Shown here one piece after another: positions 25,672-34,557 of a stretch of DNA of 37,803 bases. Source of the DNA: Nannocystaceae bacterium (GTDB lineage: Bacteria; Myxococcota_A; Polyangia; Nannocystales; Nannocystaceae); contig JAIBBS010000071.1 in NCBI GenBank assembly GCA_019694555.1, forward strand, positions 1 through 37,803. Direction: 5' to 3'. How positions within the stretch are numbered: the stretch's first letter is position 1; the number at the start of each line of letters is the position of its first letter. The notes beneath the pieces are model-generated. The model had not been told where the DNA came from. It saw nothing but the letters and a program-made list of their open reading frames with translations, and ran no database searches. The translations under genes were made by a program, and so were the position numbers.

Positions 25672-26895
25672 ATGGTCTTGATGTCTCTGCGCCTCATCAT
25701 CGAGGACGACGAGGGCAGCACCACCATCGTGCCCCTCGGCAAGGAGATCGTCACCATCGGTCGGCAGCAGGGCAACACGATCCAGCTGACCGAGAAGAAC
25801 GTCTCGCGCCGTCACGCGAAGCTCACGCCCGATGGCGAGACCTGGATCCTCGAGGATCTCGGCAGCTACAACGGCATCAAGATCAACGGTCGACCCGCGA
25901 CCGGTCGCACCACGTTGCACGAAGGCGACGTGGTCCAGATCGGCGACTACCACCTCGCGCTCACCGAGGACGTCGATCGCCGCACGCTCAACTACGATCG
26001 CGCGCGCGCGGCCAACGACGCCGAGCCGATGCTCGCGAGCTCGAGCACGAACCTGCCGCGCCTGTCGCCGGAGGAGATCGCGGCGCTGTCGTCGGGACAG
26101 CACCCGCAGCACAACCCCGCGGTCGCGCCGCCGATGTTCGTCGACTCCGGCCAGATGCCGGTCTCGCGTCCGAGTGCGAACACCGGTGAGCCGCCGCGAC
26201 GCGCCGGCGCGATGCTGGCGCTGGGTCTGGTGGGCATCGGTGCCGTGGCGCTGCTGGGCTTCTGGTGGATCAGCCGTCCCGAGCCCACGCCGAGCGGGAC
26301 ACAGGTCGCCGCCGCCGAATCGAAGGCGCCGGTCACCGCAGGTACCAAGGCGACGACGCCCGCCGCACCGCCGTCGGCCGAGGCCAAGGCCGACGCTCCG
26401 GCGCCGACACCCGCGGTGCCGCCGACCGCCGATCCCACGCCGACGCCCACGCCCACGCCCGACACCAAGGTCGAAGAGCCGACGGCGGATGCCGGTGGCG
26501 AGCCCGAGCCCTCGATCGATCCCACGCCGAGCACGCCCAAGCCCACGGTCGCGAAGTCGCCGGACAAGCCCACGCCGCCGACGCCGAAGAAGCCGCCGGT
26601 CTCGACACCACCGAGCAAGCCCACGCCGCCGCCGGTGCCCGAGGTCGACGCCGACGCGCTGCTGGCCGAGGCCGGCAAGGCCGTGTTCAAGGATCCCGCG
26701 CAGGGCTACGAGCTCGCGAGCAAGGCCTACAAGGCCAAGCCCTCGCAGCGTGCGGCCTTCATCATGGCCAAGAGCGCGTGCAAGCTCGGCGACAAGGGCA
26801 AGGCCAACAAGGCGCTCGGCAAGCTGACCAAGGGCAGCGAGTACTACACGCAGGCAATCGAGATCTGCAGCGCCGCCGGCATCGACATCGGCTGA
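25672..26895 (+). CDS. FHA-domain protein with one transmembrane helix
   Basis: A 407-aa protein. Residues 5-105 are a forkhead-associated domain with its phosphothreonine-binding signature: VTIGRQQGNTIQL, NVSRRHAKL, and LGSYNGIKING. A spacer of about 75 aa leads to a transmembrane helix (MLALGLVGIGAVALLGFWWI, about 180-200). A long Pro/Thr/Ala-rich linker follows, then a C-terminal helical domain of about 80 aa (LLAEAGKAVFKDPAQGYELASKAYK to CKLGDKGKANKALGKL) with a TPR-like rhythm. The FHA part should face the cytoplasm and bind proteins phosphorylated by Ser/Thr kinases, which myxobacteria have in large numbers. ATG 25681 (MSLRLIIEDDEG) is an equally good start. It is followed 13 bp later by a GspC-like gene, probably one operon. 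Confidence 0.85.
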   Translation: MVLMSLRLIIEDDEGSTTIVPLGKEIVTIGRQQGNTIQLTEKNVSRRHAKLTPDGETWILEDLGSYNGIKINGRPATGRTTLHEGDVVQIGDYHLALTEDVDRRTLNYDRARAANDAEPMLASSSTNLPRLSPEEIAALSSGQHPQHNPAVAPPMFVDSGQMPVSRPSANTGEPPRRAGAMLALGLVGIGAVALLGFWWISRPEPTPSGTQVAAAESKAPVTAGTKATTPAAPPSAEAKADAPAPTPAVPPTADPTPTPTPTPDTKVEEPTADAGGEPEPSIDPTPSTPKPTVAKSPDKPTPPTPKKPPVSTPPSKPTPPPVPEVDADALLAEAGKAVFKDPAQGYELASKAYKAKPSQRAAFIMAKSACKLGDKGKANKALGKLTKGSEYYTQAIEICSAAGIDIG

Positions 26896-26908
26896 GCCGC
26901 GACCACGC

Positions 26909-28165
26909 ATGCGTCGACATCTGCAGCGCGTGATGGTCGCGGCGGTGCTGTCGCACGGCTGTGATCGTGCGCCCGAGCCGACCCCGAGCGAGCCCGCCGC
27001 GAGTCCGCCGCCCACGCCCGCAGCACCGGCCGGGCCCGCGCCGCAGGCCGAACCGCCGCGCGCGGTCGATGATCCGACGCTGTGGATCGAGGCCGTCACC
27101 GACACGCTGTGGCGACTCGAGGATCCGGTGCTCACCGAGGCGGTGCTCGAGGTGGTCTCGGGCGCCACGCCGTGCGTCCCGCTCGACGGCGGTGGCTGTC
27201 GACTCGGTCCGATCGCGCCGGCGTCGGTGCTCGCGCGCTTGGGGCTGCGCGAGGGCGACGCGCTGCAGACCGTGGCTGGTCTTCCCATCGGCACCACCAC
27301 GCAGTGGCGCGAGGCCCTGCGCAGCGCGCGGGCGCAGGGCCTGTTCGCGCTCACGCTCGTGCGCGATGGCGCCGAGCGGACCCAGCACTATCGCTTCCGC
27401 ACGATGCGGCCGCAGTCGCCGCGGCGCGATCGGATCGAGCGGGGTTTCGACGTGCTCGCGCGCGGCGTGCAGGTGCAGGGCGCCGATGCGATCGAAGTCG
27501 ATCGCGGTGCGCTCGAGCTCGCGGTCGACGCGGTGCGCCGCGGGCTCGCCCCGGAGTGCGGCGCCTGGCTCGCGCGTCGACCCGGGTGGCGCTTGGTCGC
27601 GGTCGACGACGCCGACGCTGGCGCCGGGTCGCTCTCGACCGCGCTGTCGGACGCGCTCGAGCGCGGCGGCCCGTTCGATGTGCGCTTGGAGGCGAAGACC
27701 GAGGAGGCTCCGATCACGCTGCGTGTGACGCCGCGCGAGGGCCTGCTGGGTCCGTCGGAGCTGACCATCGCCAGCACGTCGCTGTCGGTCGATCCGTCGC
27801 CCGATGCGGATTCCAGCTCGTCGCTCGCGCCGGCGCCGGCAACCGGACCGGTCACGGAACTCGAGGCGAGCATCTCGAAGTCGGATCGCGCGCGGCTGCT
27901 CACCGACCCCGTGGCGCTGGCCGGCACCGTGCGCATCGTTCCCTCGCGCGACGGCGGGTTCAAGCTGTTCTCGATCCGGCGCGAGTCGGTGTTGGATGTG
28001 CTCGGCTTCCGCAACGGCGACCGCATCACGGCGCTCGATGGCGATCCGATCACGCCGGAGCTGATGATGGAGCAGTACCGCAAGCTGTCCAAGGCCGACT
28101 CGGTGCGCGTCGACTTCGACCGCCGTGGCGAGCGCTTCGCGCTCACGATCCGCATCGCGCCGTGA
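26909..28165 (+). CDS. Exported protein with C-terminal GspC-like PDZ region
   Basis: A 418-aa protein with a short hydrophobic start (VMVAAVLSHGC); the SHG-C site is a poor lipobox, so lipidation is uncertain. A Pro/Ala-rich spacer of 45 aa follows. A first PDZ-like segment lies at about 95-170 (LGPIAPASVLARLGLREGDALQTVAGLPI). The C-terminal 120 aa match the layout of type II secretion protein GspC: a helix and conserved linker (DRARLLTDPVALAGTVRIVP), GFKLFSIRRESVLDVLGFRNGD and ITALDGDPI, MMEQYRKLSKADSVRVDFDRRG. In GspC this region binds the secretin. No other gsp genes are present here, so it is an orphan or distant relative. It lies 13 bp after the FHA gene. Confidence 0.75.
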   Translation: MRRHLQRVMVAAVLSHGCDRAPEPTPSEPAASPPPTPAAPAGPAPQAEPPRAVDDPTLWIEAVTDTLWRLEDPVLTEAVLEVVSGATPCVPLDGGGCRLGPIAPASVLARLGLREGDALQTVAGLPIGTTTQWREALRSARAQGLFALTLVRDGAERTQHYRFRTMRPQSPRRDRIERGFDVLARGVQVQGADAIEVDRGALELAVDAVRRGLAPECGAWLARRPGWRLVAVDDADAGAGSLSTALSDALERGGPFDVRLEAKTEEAPITLRVTPREGLLGPSELTIASTSLSVDPSPDADSSSSLAPAPATGPVTELEASISKSDRARLLTDPVALAGTVRIVPSRDGGFKLFSIRRESVLDVLGFRNGDRITALDGDPITPELMMEQYRKLSKADSVRVDFDRRGERFALTIRIAP

Positions 28166-28208
28166 CGCGCAGACGAGCTCACGGGACCCTCTCTTCCGGT
28201 CGCTTCGC

Positions 28209-29759
28209 TCAGTCGGCCGGCAGCTCGAGCTCGTCGAGCGCGCGCTCGGCCGCGTTCCAGCCGCACATGCCGTGCACGCCCGCGCCCGGGTGCGCGTAGC
28301 TCGAGCACAGGTACAGCCCGCGCACGGGCATGCGGTAGCGGAACCACGGGAACAGCGGTCGCATCAGCAGCTGGCGGTGCCAAGCGTTGGAACCACCGCC
28401 GAGATCGCCGCCGACGAGGTTCGCATCCATCGCCTCGAGGTCCGGCGGCGCGACCACGCGGCGCGCGATGACCTTGTCGCGGAAGCCCGGCGCCAGCGCC
28501 TCGATGCGCGCGTCGACGCGGTCGGCGAAGGCCTGTGCGTGGGCGGCCCAACCACCGCGTAGCTGCGGTGGCACGCGCGAGTAGGCCCACAGCGTGTGCT
28601 GTCCGCCCGGCGCTCGCGTGGGGTCTGCGAGGCTCTGCTGGCCGATCACGAGGTAGGGATTGTCGGGCAGCTCGCCGCGCCGCACCTGCGCGGTGAAGCG
28701 CGACAGATCGTCGAGGCTGTCGCCGGCGTGGACCACGGCCGCGCGCCGAGCCGGCTCGCACGCCCACGGCACCGGGGCCGACAGCGCCCAGTCGAGCTTG
28801 AACGCACCCCAGCCGCGGGGATAGCCCTGCAGGAACTCGACCATGCGGCCGGGCACGTACTCGCGCTCGACCAGATCGAGCATGAGCCGCGCGACGTCGG
28901 TGTCGGCGAGGATCGTGCGCGCGCCGATCTCGGTGCCGTCGGCGAGGGCGACCGCGCAGGCGCGATCGTTGCGGACGATCACCCGTGCGACGCGGGCCCC
29001 GAGGCGCAGTCGCGCGCCGTGGTGCTCGGCGCAGCGCACGAACGCGTCGGCGATCGACTGCGCGCCGCCGCGCGGCACCACGTAGCCACCGGTGGTCGCG
29101 GTCATGCCCAGCATGAAGCCGAGCGCGGCACCGAAGGCGTCGTCGGGCCCGACGTCGACGTGCAATGCGAGCCCGGGCAACACGCGTCGCGCGGCCTCGC
29201 TCTCGAACCATCGCTGCGCGAGTGAGCGACCCCGTGACAGGAACACCCCGGCCAGTCGCAGCAGGTGGGCGGGCAGCAGCCGCAGCATCGGTGCGACCGC
29301 AGGGAAGGTGCGCATGAGCAACCCGATGACGTGCGGCTCGATGCTGCCGTACCAGCGTGCGATGTCGCGGAAGCGATCGCCATCGCGCGGCGAGCCGAAC
29401 ATGGTCGCGGTGCGATCGTGGTCGCGGGTGATGCACGCGAAGCTGCCGTCGGGCGCGGGGTGGCAGCTCTCGATCGGCATGCCCAGCCACTGCAGACCGA
29501 AGTCCTCCAGGCGCAGCGAGCGGAACGCGGGGCTCAGCGCGCCCCAGGGGAAGAACGCCGCACCGACGTCGTGCACGAAGCCCGGCCGCGTGCCGCAGCG
29601 CTCACCCAGCTGCGAGCCCACGGCCCCGCCGAAGCGCTCGGCGTTGGCCTCGAGCACCATGACGCGGGCGCCCGCGCGTGCGAGCGCGCACGCAGCCGCG
29701 AGCCCGTTGGGGCCAGAGCCGATGACGATCGCGTCGTAGTCCCTGCTCACGGCCGGCAC
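28209..29759 (-). CDS. Phytoene-desaturase-like FAD-dependent oxidoreductase
   Basis: A 516-aa flavoprotein of the CrtI/phytoene dehydrogenase-related group. The N-terminal dinucleotide fold is clear: YDAIVIGSGPNGLAAACALARAG, then VMVLEANAERFGGAVGS. GGYVVPRGGAQSIADAFV near residue 230 and the C-terminal GLYLCSSYAHPGAGVHGMCGWNAA are the FAD-binding ends typical of the family (G-l-y-l-x-G-x-x-x-h-P-G-g-g-V). The substrate is unknown: no carotenoid genes lie nearby, and members of this clade act on many hydrophobic compounds. The start is GTG 29759; an internal GTG four codons later is possible. It is divergent from the tsaC-like gene with only 38 bp between and converges on the GspC-like gene. 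Confidence 0.9.
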   Translation of the reverse strand: MPAVSRDYDAIVIGSGPNGLAAACALARAGARVMVLEANAERFGGAVGSQLGERCGTRPGFVHDVGAAFFPWGALSPAFRSLRLEDFGLQWLGMPIESCHPAPDGSFACITRDHDRTATMFGSPRDGDRFRDIARWYGSIEPHVIGLLMRTFPAVAPMLRLLPAHLLRLAGVFLSRGRSLAQRWFESEAARRVLPGLALHVDVGPDDAFGAALGFMLGMTATTGGYVVPRGGAQSIADAFVRCAEHHGARLRLGARVARVIVRNDRACAVALADGTEIGARTILADTDVARLMLDLVEREYVPGRMVEFLQGYPRGWGAFKLDWALSAPVPWACEPARRAAVVHAGDSLDDLSRFTAQVRRGELPDNPYLVIGQQSLADPTRAPGGQHTLWAYSRVPPQLRGGWAAHAQAFADRVDARIEALAPGFRDKVIARRVVAPPDLEAMDANLVGGDLGGGSNAWHRQLLMRPLFPWFRYRMPVRGLYLCSSYAHPGAGVHGMCGWNAAERALDELELPAD

Positions 29760-29785
29760 GCTACCGCAGCCGCGCGCCGCAGGGA

Positions 29786-29791
29786 TATGAT
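29786..29791 (+). promoter_or_regulatory. -10 element directly upstream of the tsaC-like gene
   Basis: TATGAT is a five-of-six match to TATAAT and ends six bases before ATG 29798, which would place transcription start at the ATG. No Shine-Dalgarno is evident at normal spacing, and no good -35 is seen. A leaderless message is inferred. Confidence 0.4.
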
Positions 29792-29797
29792 CCGACG

Positions 29798-30460
29798 ATG
29801 GCGCCCACCGTGCCCGAGGACATCGCGCGGGCGGTCGCGTTGCTCGAGGGCGGCGGCGTGGTCGCGTTCCCGACCGAGACGGTCTACGGCGTCGGCGCGC
29901 TGACCAGCTCGGAGGGCGCCATCGATCGCATCTACCGCATGAAGGGGCGCCCGCGCACGCGCGCGCTGATCGTGCACATCGCGGACGCCGACGGCATCTC
30001 CGCGTTCGCCGACGACGTCCCCGACTACGCGCTCGAGCTCGCGCGCGCGTTCTGGCCCGGACCGCTGACCTTGGTCCTGCGTCGCCGCGACGACGTGCCC
30101 GCGGGGCTCACCGGCGGCGCCGACACCATCGGGTTGCGGGTGCCGCGGCACGACGTCGCGCTGTCGCTGCTCGCGGAGCTCGGCCGTCGCCGTGGCGCAC
30201 CGGTCGGGATCGCGGCGCCCTCGGCGAACCGCTTCGGTGAGCCGCCGCCGACGACTGCGCAGGCGGTCATCACCGCGCTGTCGCCCGCCGGTGGCGAGCC
30301 CGACGAGAGCCCCGACATGATCCTCGACGGTGGTCCGTGTGCGGGCGGAGTGCCCTCGCTGGTGCTCTCGTGCGTCGGCGCGTGGCCACGGGTGCTGCGG
30401 CGCGGCACGCTCTCGATCGCGGAGATCGAGCGCGTGATCGGACGTTGGGTCGACACCTGA
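29798..30460 (+). CDS. Threonylcarbamoyl-AMP synthase (TsaC/YrdC/Sua5 family)
   Basis: A 220-aa YrdC-domain enzyme that makes threonylcarbamoyl-AMP from Thr, bicarbonate and ATP for the t6A modification of ANN-decoding tRNAs. Conserved blocks are VVAFPTETVYGVGALTSSEGAIDRIYRMKGRPRTRALIVHI, of which FPTETVYGLG and KGRP are the signature; FWPGPLTLVLRRR; TIGLRVPRHDVAL; and GIAAPSANRFGEP, where the S-x-N follows. Length matches the YrdC domain only, without the Sua5 C-terminal domain. The ending VPSLVLSCVGAWPRVLRRGTLS is the family's usual last strand. It converges with the DUF255 gene, 10 bp apart. Confidence 0.94.
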   Translation: MAPTVPEDIARAVALLEGGGVVAFPTETVYGVGALTSSEGAIDRIYRMKGRPRTRALIVHIADADGISAFADDVPDYALELARAFWPGPLTLVLRRRDDVPAGLTGGADTIGLRVPRHDVALSLLAELGRRRGAPVGIAAPSANRFGEPPPTTAQAVITALSPAGGEPDESPDMILDGGPCAGGVPSLVLSCVGAWPRVLRRGTLSIAEIERVIGRWVDT

Positions 30461-30470
30461 ACGACGCGGG

Positions 30471-32732
30471 CTAGCCGCGGACGTCCAGCTGTGCGCGCAG
30501 CGTCGCAGGATCGCGGGCCGGCGCGCGGCAGCTGCCGTGCTCGCACACGTACGCCGTGGGCACGCCCGCGGTGGCGGTCTTGTGCGCCAGCGATGGCCAC
30601 TGCGCGGCCGCGGTCGCGTCGATGCCCTCGGCCGGCACGATCGCGAGCACGAAGCGCGTGCCCAGCGGTTCGCGCAGCACCTCGAGCAGCGCGCGCGTGC
30701 GCGGCTCGTCGGCGGGCCCCGCGATCACGACCTCGCGCAGCCGGGGTGCGACGATCGCCGTCGCGAGCAGCGTGCCCGCGGCGGCCGGAGTCTGCTGGGC
30801 GCGGAGGCCCCAACGATCGAGCAGCGCCAGCGCGTCGTCGCGCAGCGCGTCGTCGCCGACCAGGGTGCCGAGCTCGAGCCACAGCGCCGCGGTCGCGCTG
30901 GTGCCCGAGGGCGTGGGGCCGTCGTCGAGATCGAGCGTCGCCAGCGGCAGCTCGCCGGCGTGCGCGCGGTGGCGCAGACCGCCGCGCGCGTCGTCCCAGA
31001 AGTCGCGTCGCAGCGCCCGCGCCAGCTCGTGTGCGCGCTGCAGCCACGCGCGATCGCCCGTGGCCGCGAACAGCCGCAGCAGCGCGAGGCCGAGCAACGC
31101 GTGATCGTCGACGAAGCCCTCGCCCAGCGGCCGCGAGCCCACGACCCCTCGCGTCACGCGATCGCCATCGCGGCAGCACTGCTCGAGCCGCTGTGCCGCC
31201 TCGGTCGCGGCCGCGAGGTAGCGCGGCTCGTCGAGCACGCGCCCGGCCTCTGCCATCGCCGCGATCGCGAGCGCGTTCCAGGCGACCACGAGCTTGTCGT
31301 CGCGCGCCGGCGCGGGCCGTTGCGCGCGCGCGCGCGCCAGCGTGGGCAGGGCTGCCTCGGCCCGCGCGATCGCGGCCGCCGCCGCGTCCTCGCCCAGTCG
31401 TGCGACCAGGCTCGCCCGCGGCACGCGGTGGAGCACCTGCCGGCCGCCGAGCTCGGGCTCGCCCTCGTCGCCGACGTCGAACACCGCCGCGACCGCGTCG
31501 GCGTCCTCGCGTGCGAGCGCGGCCGTCAGCTCGGCGCGACTCCAGGCGTAGTAGCGACCCTCGCCCTCGGCGTCGTCGGCGTCGAAGCCGACCGCGAAAC
31601 CACCGCCGTCGAGGCGCCAGCGCGCGAGCAGCCCGTCGAGCACGCCGCGCGCGACCGCGGTCCACCGCGGCTGCTCGAAGCGCCGGCCCGCCTCGAGGTA
31701 GACGAGCGCGAGCTGGGCGTTGTCGTACAGCGTCGTCTCGAAGTGCGGCAGGTGCCAGTCGGGATCGACGGTGTAGCGGTGGAAGCCGCCGCCGACGTGA
31801 TCGCGCAGGCCGCCGTCCTCCATGCGCGCGAGCGTGGTCTCGAGGTGTTCGCGCGCCGCGTCGGCCCGCGCGGCGTCGTCGCGCAGCGTCACCGCCGCGC
31901 GCAGCTGCGCCGACAAGAGCGGCGCGTGGGGAAACTTCTGCCGGCTGCCGAAGCCGCCGCGGACCTCGTCGCGCTCGCGCGCGAGTGCGTCGAGCGTCGC
32001 CGCGACATCGAAGCCGCCGCGCGGACTGCCGGCATCGCGGTTCCATGCCTCGAGCACCGCGAGTCCGTTGCCGGCGGCCGCCTCACCGCTGCGCGCGAAC
32101 TCGGCCTGGACCCGCTGCGCCAGCTCGAACAGGCCGCCGCGATCGCCTTGGGCCCGCGGCGGCAGGTAGGTCGCGCCGGCGATCGGTGCCAGCTGCGGCG
32201 TGAAGAACACGTTGAGCGGCCAGCCGGTCTCGCCACCGCGGGTCGCGACCGCGGCAAGGCACAGTGCGTCGATGTCCGGTCGCTGCTCGCGATCGACCTT
32301 GATCGCGACGAAGTGCCGGTTGAGCAGGGTCGCGATCGCGTCGTCCTCGAACGACTCGTGTGCCATCACGTGACACCAGTGGCAGCTCGCGTAGCCCACG
32401 CTCACGAAGATGGGCTTGTTCTCCGCCTTGGCCTTGGCCAGCGCCTCGGGTCCCCACGGGTACCAGTCGATGGGGTTGTGCGCGTGCTGCTGCAGGTACG
32501 GGCTGGGCTCGTCGCGCAGGTGATTGCCCGCGCGACGGATCGCAGCGAGCGCCGCGGCGTCGCGCGCGGCGGCATCCGCGTCACCGCTCGCCGTGGCCGT
32601 GGTCCCGGCCGCATCCGCCCGCGGCGTCGACCCCGGCGCCGGGCCATTGCATGCCATCGCCAGCGCGAGCGCGCCGACAGTCGCGCGGGCCTTGGGTGGG
32701 CACGGGCACGATCGTGCAGCGCGGGGACGCAA
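30471..32732 (-). CDS. Exported DUF255 thioredoxin-like protein (YyaL/spermatogenesis-associated 20 family)
   Basis: A 753-aa protein. The core is the DUF255 family: residues 70-240 are a thioredoxin-like domain with [21 protein letters not shown], then [19 protein letters not shown] holding the CHWC pair (117-120), DREQRPDID and [14 protein letters not shown]. The rest is an alpha/alpha barrel like glycan epimerases ([50 protein letters not shown]). The reaction is not known. TTG 32732 is chosen because it yields a signal peptide ending LALAMAC with lipid Cys 28, followed by a spacer of about 40 aa. Most members are cytoplasmic, so an exported lipoprotein form is unusual. TACCAT lies about 10 bases before the TTG. 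ATG 32792 is a less likely start. Confidence 0.88.
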   Translation of the reverse strand: MRPRAARSCPCPPKARATVGALALAMACNGPAPGSTPRADAAGTTATASGDADAAARDAAALAAIRRAGNHLRDEPSPYLQQHAHNPIDWYPWGPEALAKAKAENKPIFVSVGYASCHWCHVMAHESFEDDAIATLLNRHFVAIKVDREQRPDIDALCLAAVATRGGETGWPLNVFFTPQLAPIAGATYLPPRAQGDRGGLFELAQRVQAEFARSGEAAAGNGLAVLEAWNRDAGSPRGGFDVAATLDALARERDEVRGGFGSRQKFPHAPLLSAQLRAAVTLRDDAARADAAREHLETTLARMEDGGLRDHVGGGFHRYTVDPDWHLPHFETTLYDNAQLALVYLEAGRRFEQPRWTAVARGVLDGLLARWRLDGGGFAVGFDADDAEGEGRYYAWSRAELTAALAREDADAVAAVFDVGDEGEPELGGRQVLHRVPRASLVARLGEDAAAAAIARAEAALPTLARARAQRPAPARDDKLVVAWNALAIAAMAEAGRVLDEPRYLAAATEAAQRLEQCCRDGDRVTRGVVGSRPLGEGFVDDHALLGLALLRLFAATGDRAWLQRAHELARALRRDFWDDARGGLRHRAHAGELPLATLDLDDGPTPSGTSATAALWLELGTLVGDDALRDDALALLDRWGLRAQQTPAAAGTLLATAIVAPRLREVVIAGPADEPRTRALLEVLREPLGTRFVLAIVPAEGIDATAAAQWPSLAHKTATAGVPTAYVCEHGSCRAPARDPATLRAQLDVRG

Positions 32733-32801
32733 TGCGTCGCCGATGGTAGCAGGTGCGCCCGCGCGGCCAAGGAATCGCGGTCGTGCGACCATCACCACGG
32801 T

Positions 32802-34139
32802 ATGGTGACGCTTCGGCTCGCAGCGATGGTGTGGTTGGCGGCGACGGACTGGTCCACGCCCGCGCCACAGCCGCTGCCCATCGTCGGCGGCACCGATGCG
32901 GGCACGTGCCAGTTCCCGACCGTGGTGTCGATGCTGGTGGGCGGCGGCTCGAGCATGATCTGCTCGGGCACGCTCATCCACCCGCAGGTGGTGATGACTG
33001 CGGCGCACTGCCTGCTGCCCGAGGCGCCGATCGACGCGGTCGGCTTCGGCGAGCAATCGCCCGACGTCGGCGCGCCCGCGCTGGTGATCGACACCGCGGG
33101 GTGCACCGCGCATCCCGACTACGCCACCACCGGTAGTCACGACGTCGCGTTCTGCGTGCTGCAGTCGCCCGTCGCGCTGGCGATCACGCCGCTGCTCGCC
33201 GGTTGCGAGACCTCCGCGCTGCAACCCGGACAAGAGGTCGTCATCGTCGGCTTCGGCAGCACCTTCGCCACCGTCGACGCGCAGGGCGAGATCGAGACCA
33301 TCGAGGGCGTCGGTACCAAGCGCTACACCACGCAGATCATCGACGGCCTCGATGGCACGATCGGCGTGGTCGATCTCGTGGGCCCCAACGGCTCGCAGTC
33401 GGCGTGCTTCGGCGACTCCGGCGGCCCTGCGTTCGTGCGCCTGGCCGACGGCACGTGGCGTGTGTTCGGCACCGGCTCGACGCTCTACGATCCCGGCGGA
33501 CTGCCGCCGCCGCTGTTGCCCGGCAACGTGTGCGGTCCGGGTGCCGCGTACGGCAACGCGCCGCTGGTGACGTCGTGGCTCGAGAGCACGATCGGCTTCG
33601 ATCTCACGCCGTGCCACGACGCCGCGGGCGTGTTCGTCGGTGGGCCCGGTTGCGGCGACTTCCCCACCGAGATCCACAAGGTCCACGGGAGCTGGGCCGA
33701 CGGCTGCGCCAGCGATGCGAAGGCCGGCGGCATGGAGGTGTGCGAGCCGTTCGCGGGGCCGTTCGATCCCGACCCCGTCGGCACCGACGACGGTGGCACC
33801 GACGACGGTGGCACGGACGACGGCGGCACCACCGGCGTCGTCGACGACACCGGCGACGTGACCACCGATCCCACCGGCGTCGACGACGGCAGCGTTCCAC
33901 AGCCGCAGCCCGATCCGCCGCCGCCGGTGACGACCACCGGCGACGACGGCACCTCGGACGGCAGCGGTGGGAGCAGCAGCGGCGGGGTCGGTGCGCAGGG
34001 GGAGCTGCTCGATCGCGGCTGCGCCTGCAGCAGTGAATCCGCGCATGGACACGCGACGCCGTTGGTCGTGGTCTTGGTGCCGTGGTGGTTGCGATGGCGT
34101 CGTCGCCGACGCTTCGCAGCGCATTGCTTGCGGTCATGA
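32802..34139 (+). CDS. Trypsin-like serine protease with MYXO-CTERM-like tail
   Basis: A 445-aa exported S1 protease. A short signal peptide is followed by [17 protein letters not shown], the usual mature N-terminus after cleavage. The triad is visible: His in VMTAAHCLL, Asp in [10 protein letters not shown], Ser in [12 protein letters not shown]. After the protease domain (to about residue 270) a Cys-containing segment with SWADGC follows, then an Asp/Gly/Thr linker with a repeated GGTDD unit, a Pro/Asp stretch, a Ser/Gly stretch, and the tail DRGCACSS, hydrophobic [11 protein letters not shown] and an Arg cluster. This tail predicts surface anchoring by the MYXO-CTERM route. ATG 32802 is divergent from the DUF255 gene. 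Targets are unknown. Confidence 0.92.
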   Translation: MVTLRLAAMVWLAATDWSTPAPQPLPIVGGTDAGTCQFPTVVSMLVGGGSSMICSGTLIHPQVVMTAAHCLLPEAPIDAVGFGEQSPDVGAPALVIDTAGCTAHPDYATTGSHDVAFCVLQSPVALAITPLLAGCETSALQPGQEVVIVGFGSTFATVDAQGEIETIEGVGTKRYTTQIIDGLDGTIGVVDLVGPNGSQSACFGDSGGPAFVRLADGTWRVFGTGSTLYDPGGLPPPLLPGNVCGPGAAYGNAPLVTSWLESTIGFDLTPCHDAAGVFVGGPGCGDFPTEIHKVHGSWADGCASDAKAGGMEVCEPFAGPFDPDPVGTDDGGTDDGGTDDGGTTGVVDDTGDVTTDPTGVDDGSVPQPQPDPPPPVTTTGDDGTSDGSGGSSSGGVGAQGELLDRGCACSSESAHGHATPLVVVLVPWWLRWRRRRRFAAHCLRS

Positions 34140-34160
34140 CTCGTGCTCGCGCGCGAGAAT

Positions 34161-34259
34161 CAGGAAATCCCGGATCGCAGCGTCGAGCGACACACTCGCG
34201 CATCCGGAAAATCCTGGTGGCAGCGCTGCGATCGGGGTCACGCCTTCCGGTTTTTCCTG
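34161..34259. repeat. Long imperfect inverted repeat
   Basis: Outer arms CAGGAAA (34161-34167) and TTTCCTG (34253-34259), with inner arms GATCGCAGCG (34173-34182) and CGCTGCGATC (34224-34233), face each other. CCGGAA (34204-34209) and TTCCGG (34245-34250) are a third pair, with TTTTT directly after, giving an alternative terminator-like fold for the protease gene ending at 34139. Confidence 0.5.
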
Positions 34260-34346
34260 AGTGACCGCGAGGGCCATCCGCTGCGTCGTCGGTAATTGTT
34301 TTGGGCCGCGCTCGGGCGCTCGTTCGTGAGGCCCGCGCGCGCAGCA

Positions 34347-34380
34347 GCGATCGATTCGATCGCCGAGAATGCTGTTCTCG
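34347..34380. repeat. Two consecutive hairpins in the cheA leader
   Basis: GCGATCG/CGATCGC (34347-34363, 3-nt loop) is directly followed by CGAGAA/TTCTCG (34364-34380, 5-nt loop). Both are perfect stems about 180-210 bp upstream of cheA. They may be operators or leader RNA structure. Confidence 0.4.
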
Positions 34381-34557
34381 TGCAGAGCGCGTCTCGTTCT
34401 CTCGGACTTCGTCACCGAGCGTGCGCTCGAGGTCGCGGTGCGACGCAGCGCAGACGTTGCGTCGAGGTTGCGTCGAGCGTCGCGCGATCGGCTTGCGACC
34501 TCGCGAGCTCACTACAACAAGTGCCTCGAGCGCTCGATGGGGAGCGTGGCGCAATCG

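Larger units (their letters stand above)
34140..34557. other. 418-bp region upstream of the chemosensory operon
   Basis: No gene is supported. It holds an imperfect inverted repeat of about 100 bp (34161-34259), a short AT-richer stretch around 34290-34304 (GGTAATTGTTTTGG), two hairpins in a row (34347-34380) and a direct repeat of GTTGCGTCGAG at about 34455-34476. The operon promoter is likely here, but I cannot place it by eye. Confidence 0.5.

Noticed and set aside
34369..34557. N-terminal extension of CheA from ATG 34369
   Set aside because: The extra residues are Arg/Ser-rich without similarity to a sensor domain, and the Hpt domain begins normally after ATG 34558.
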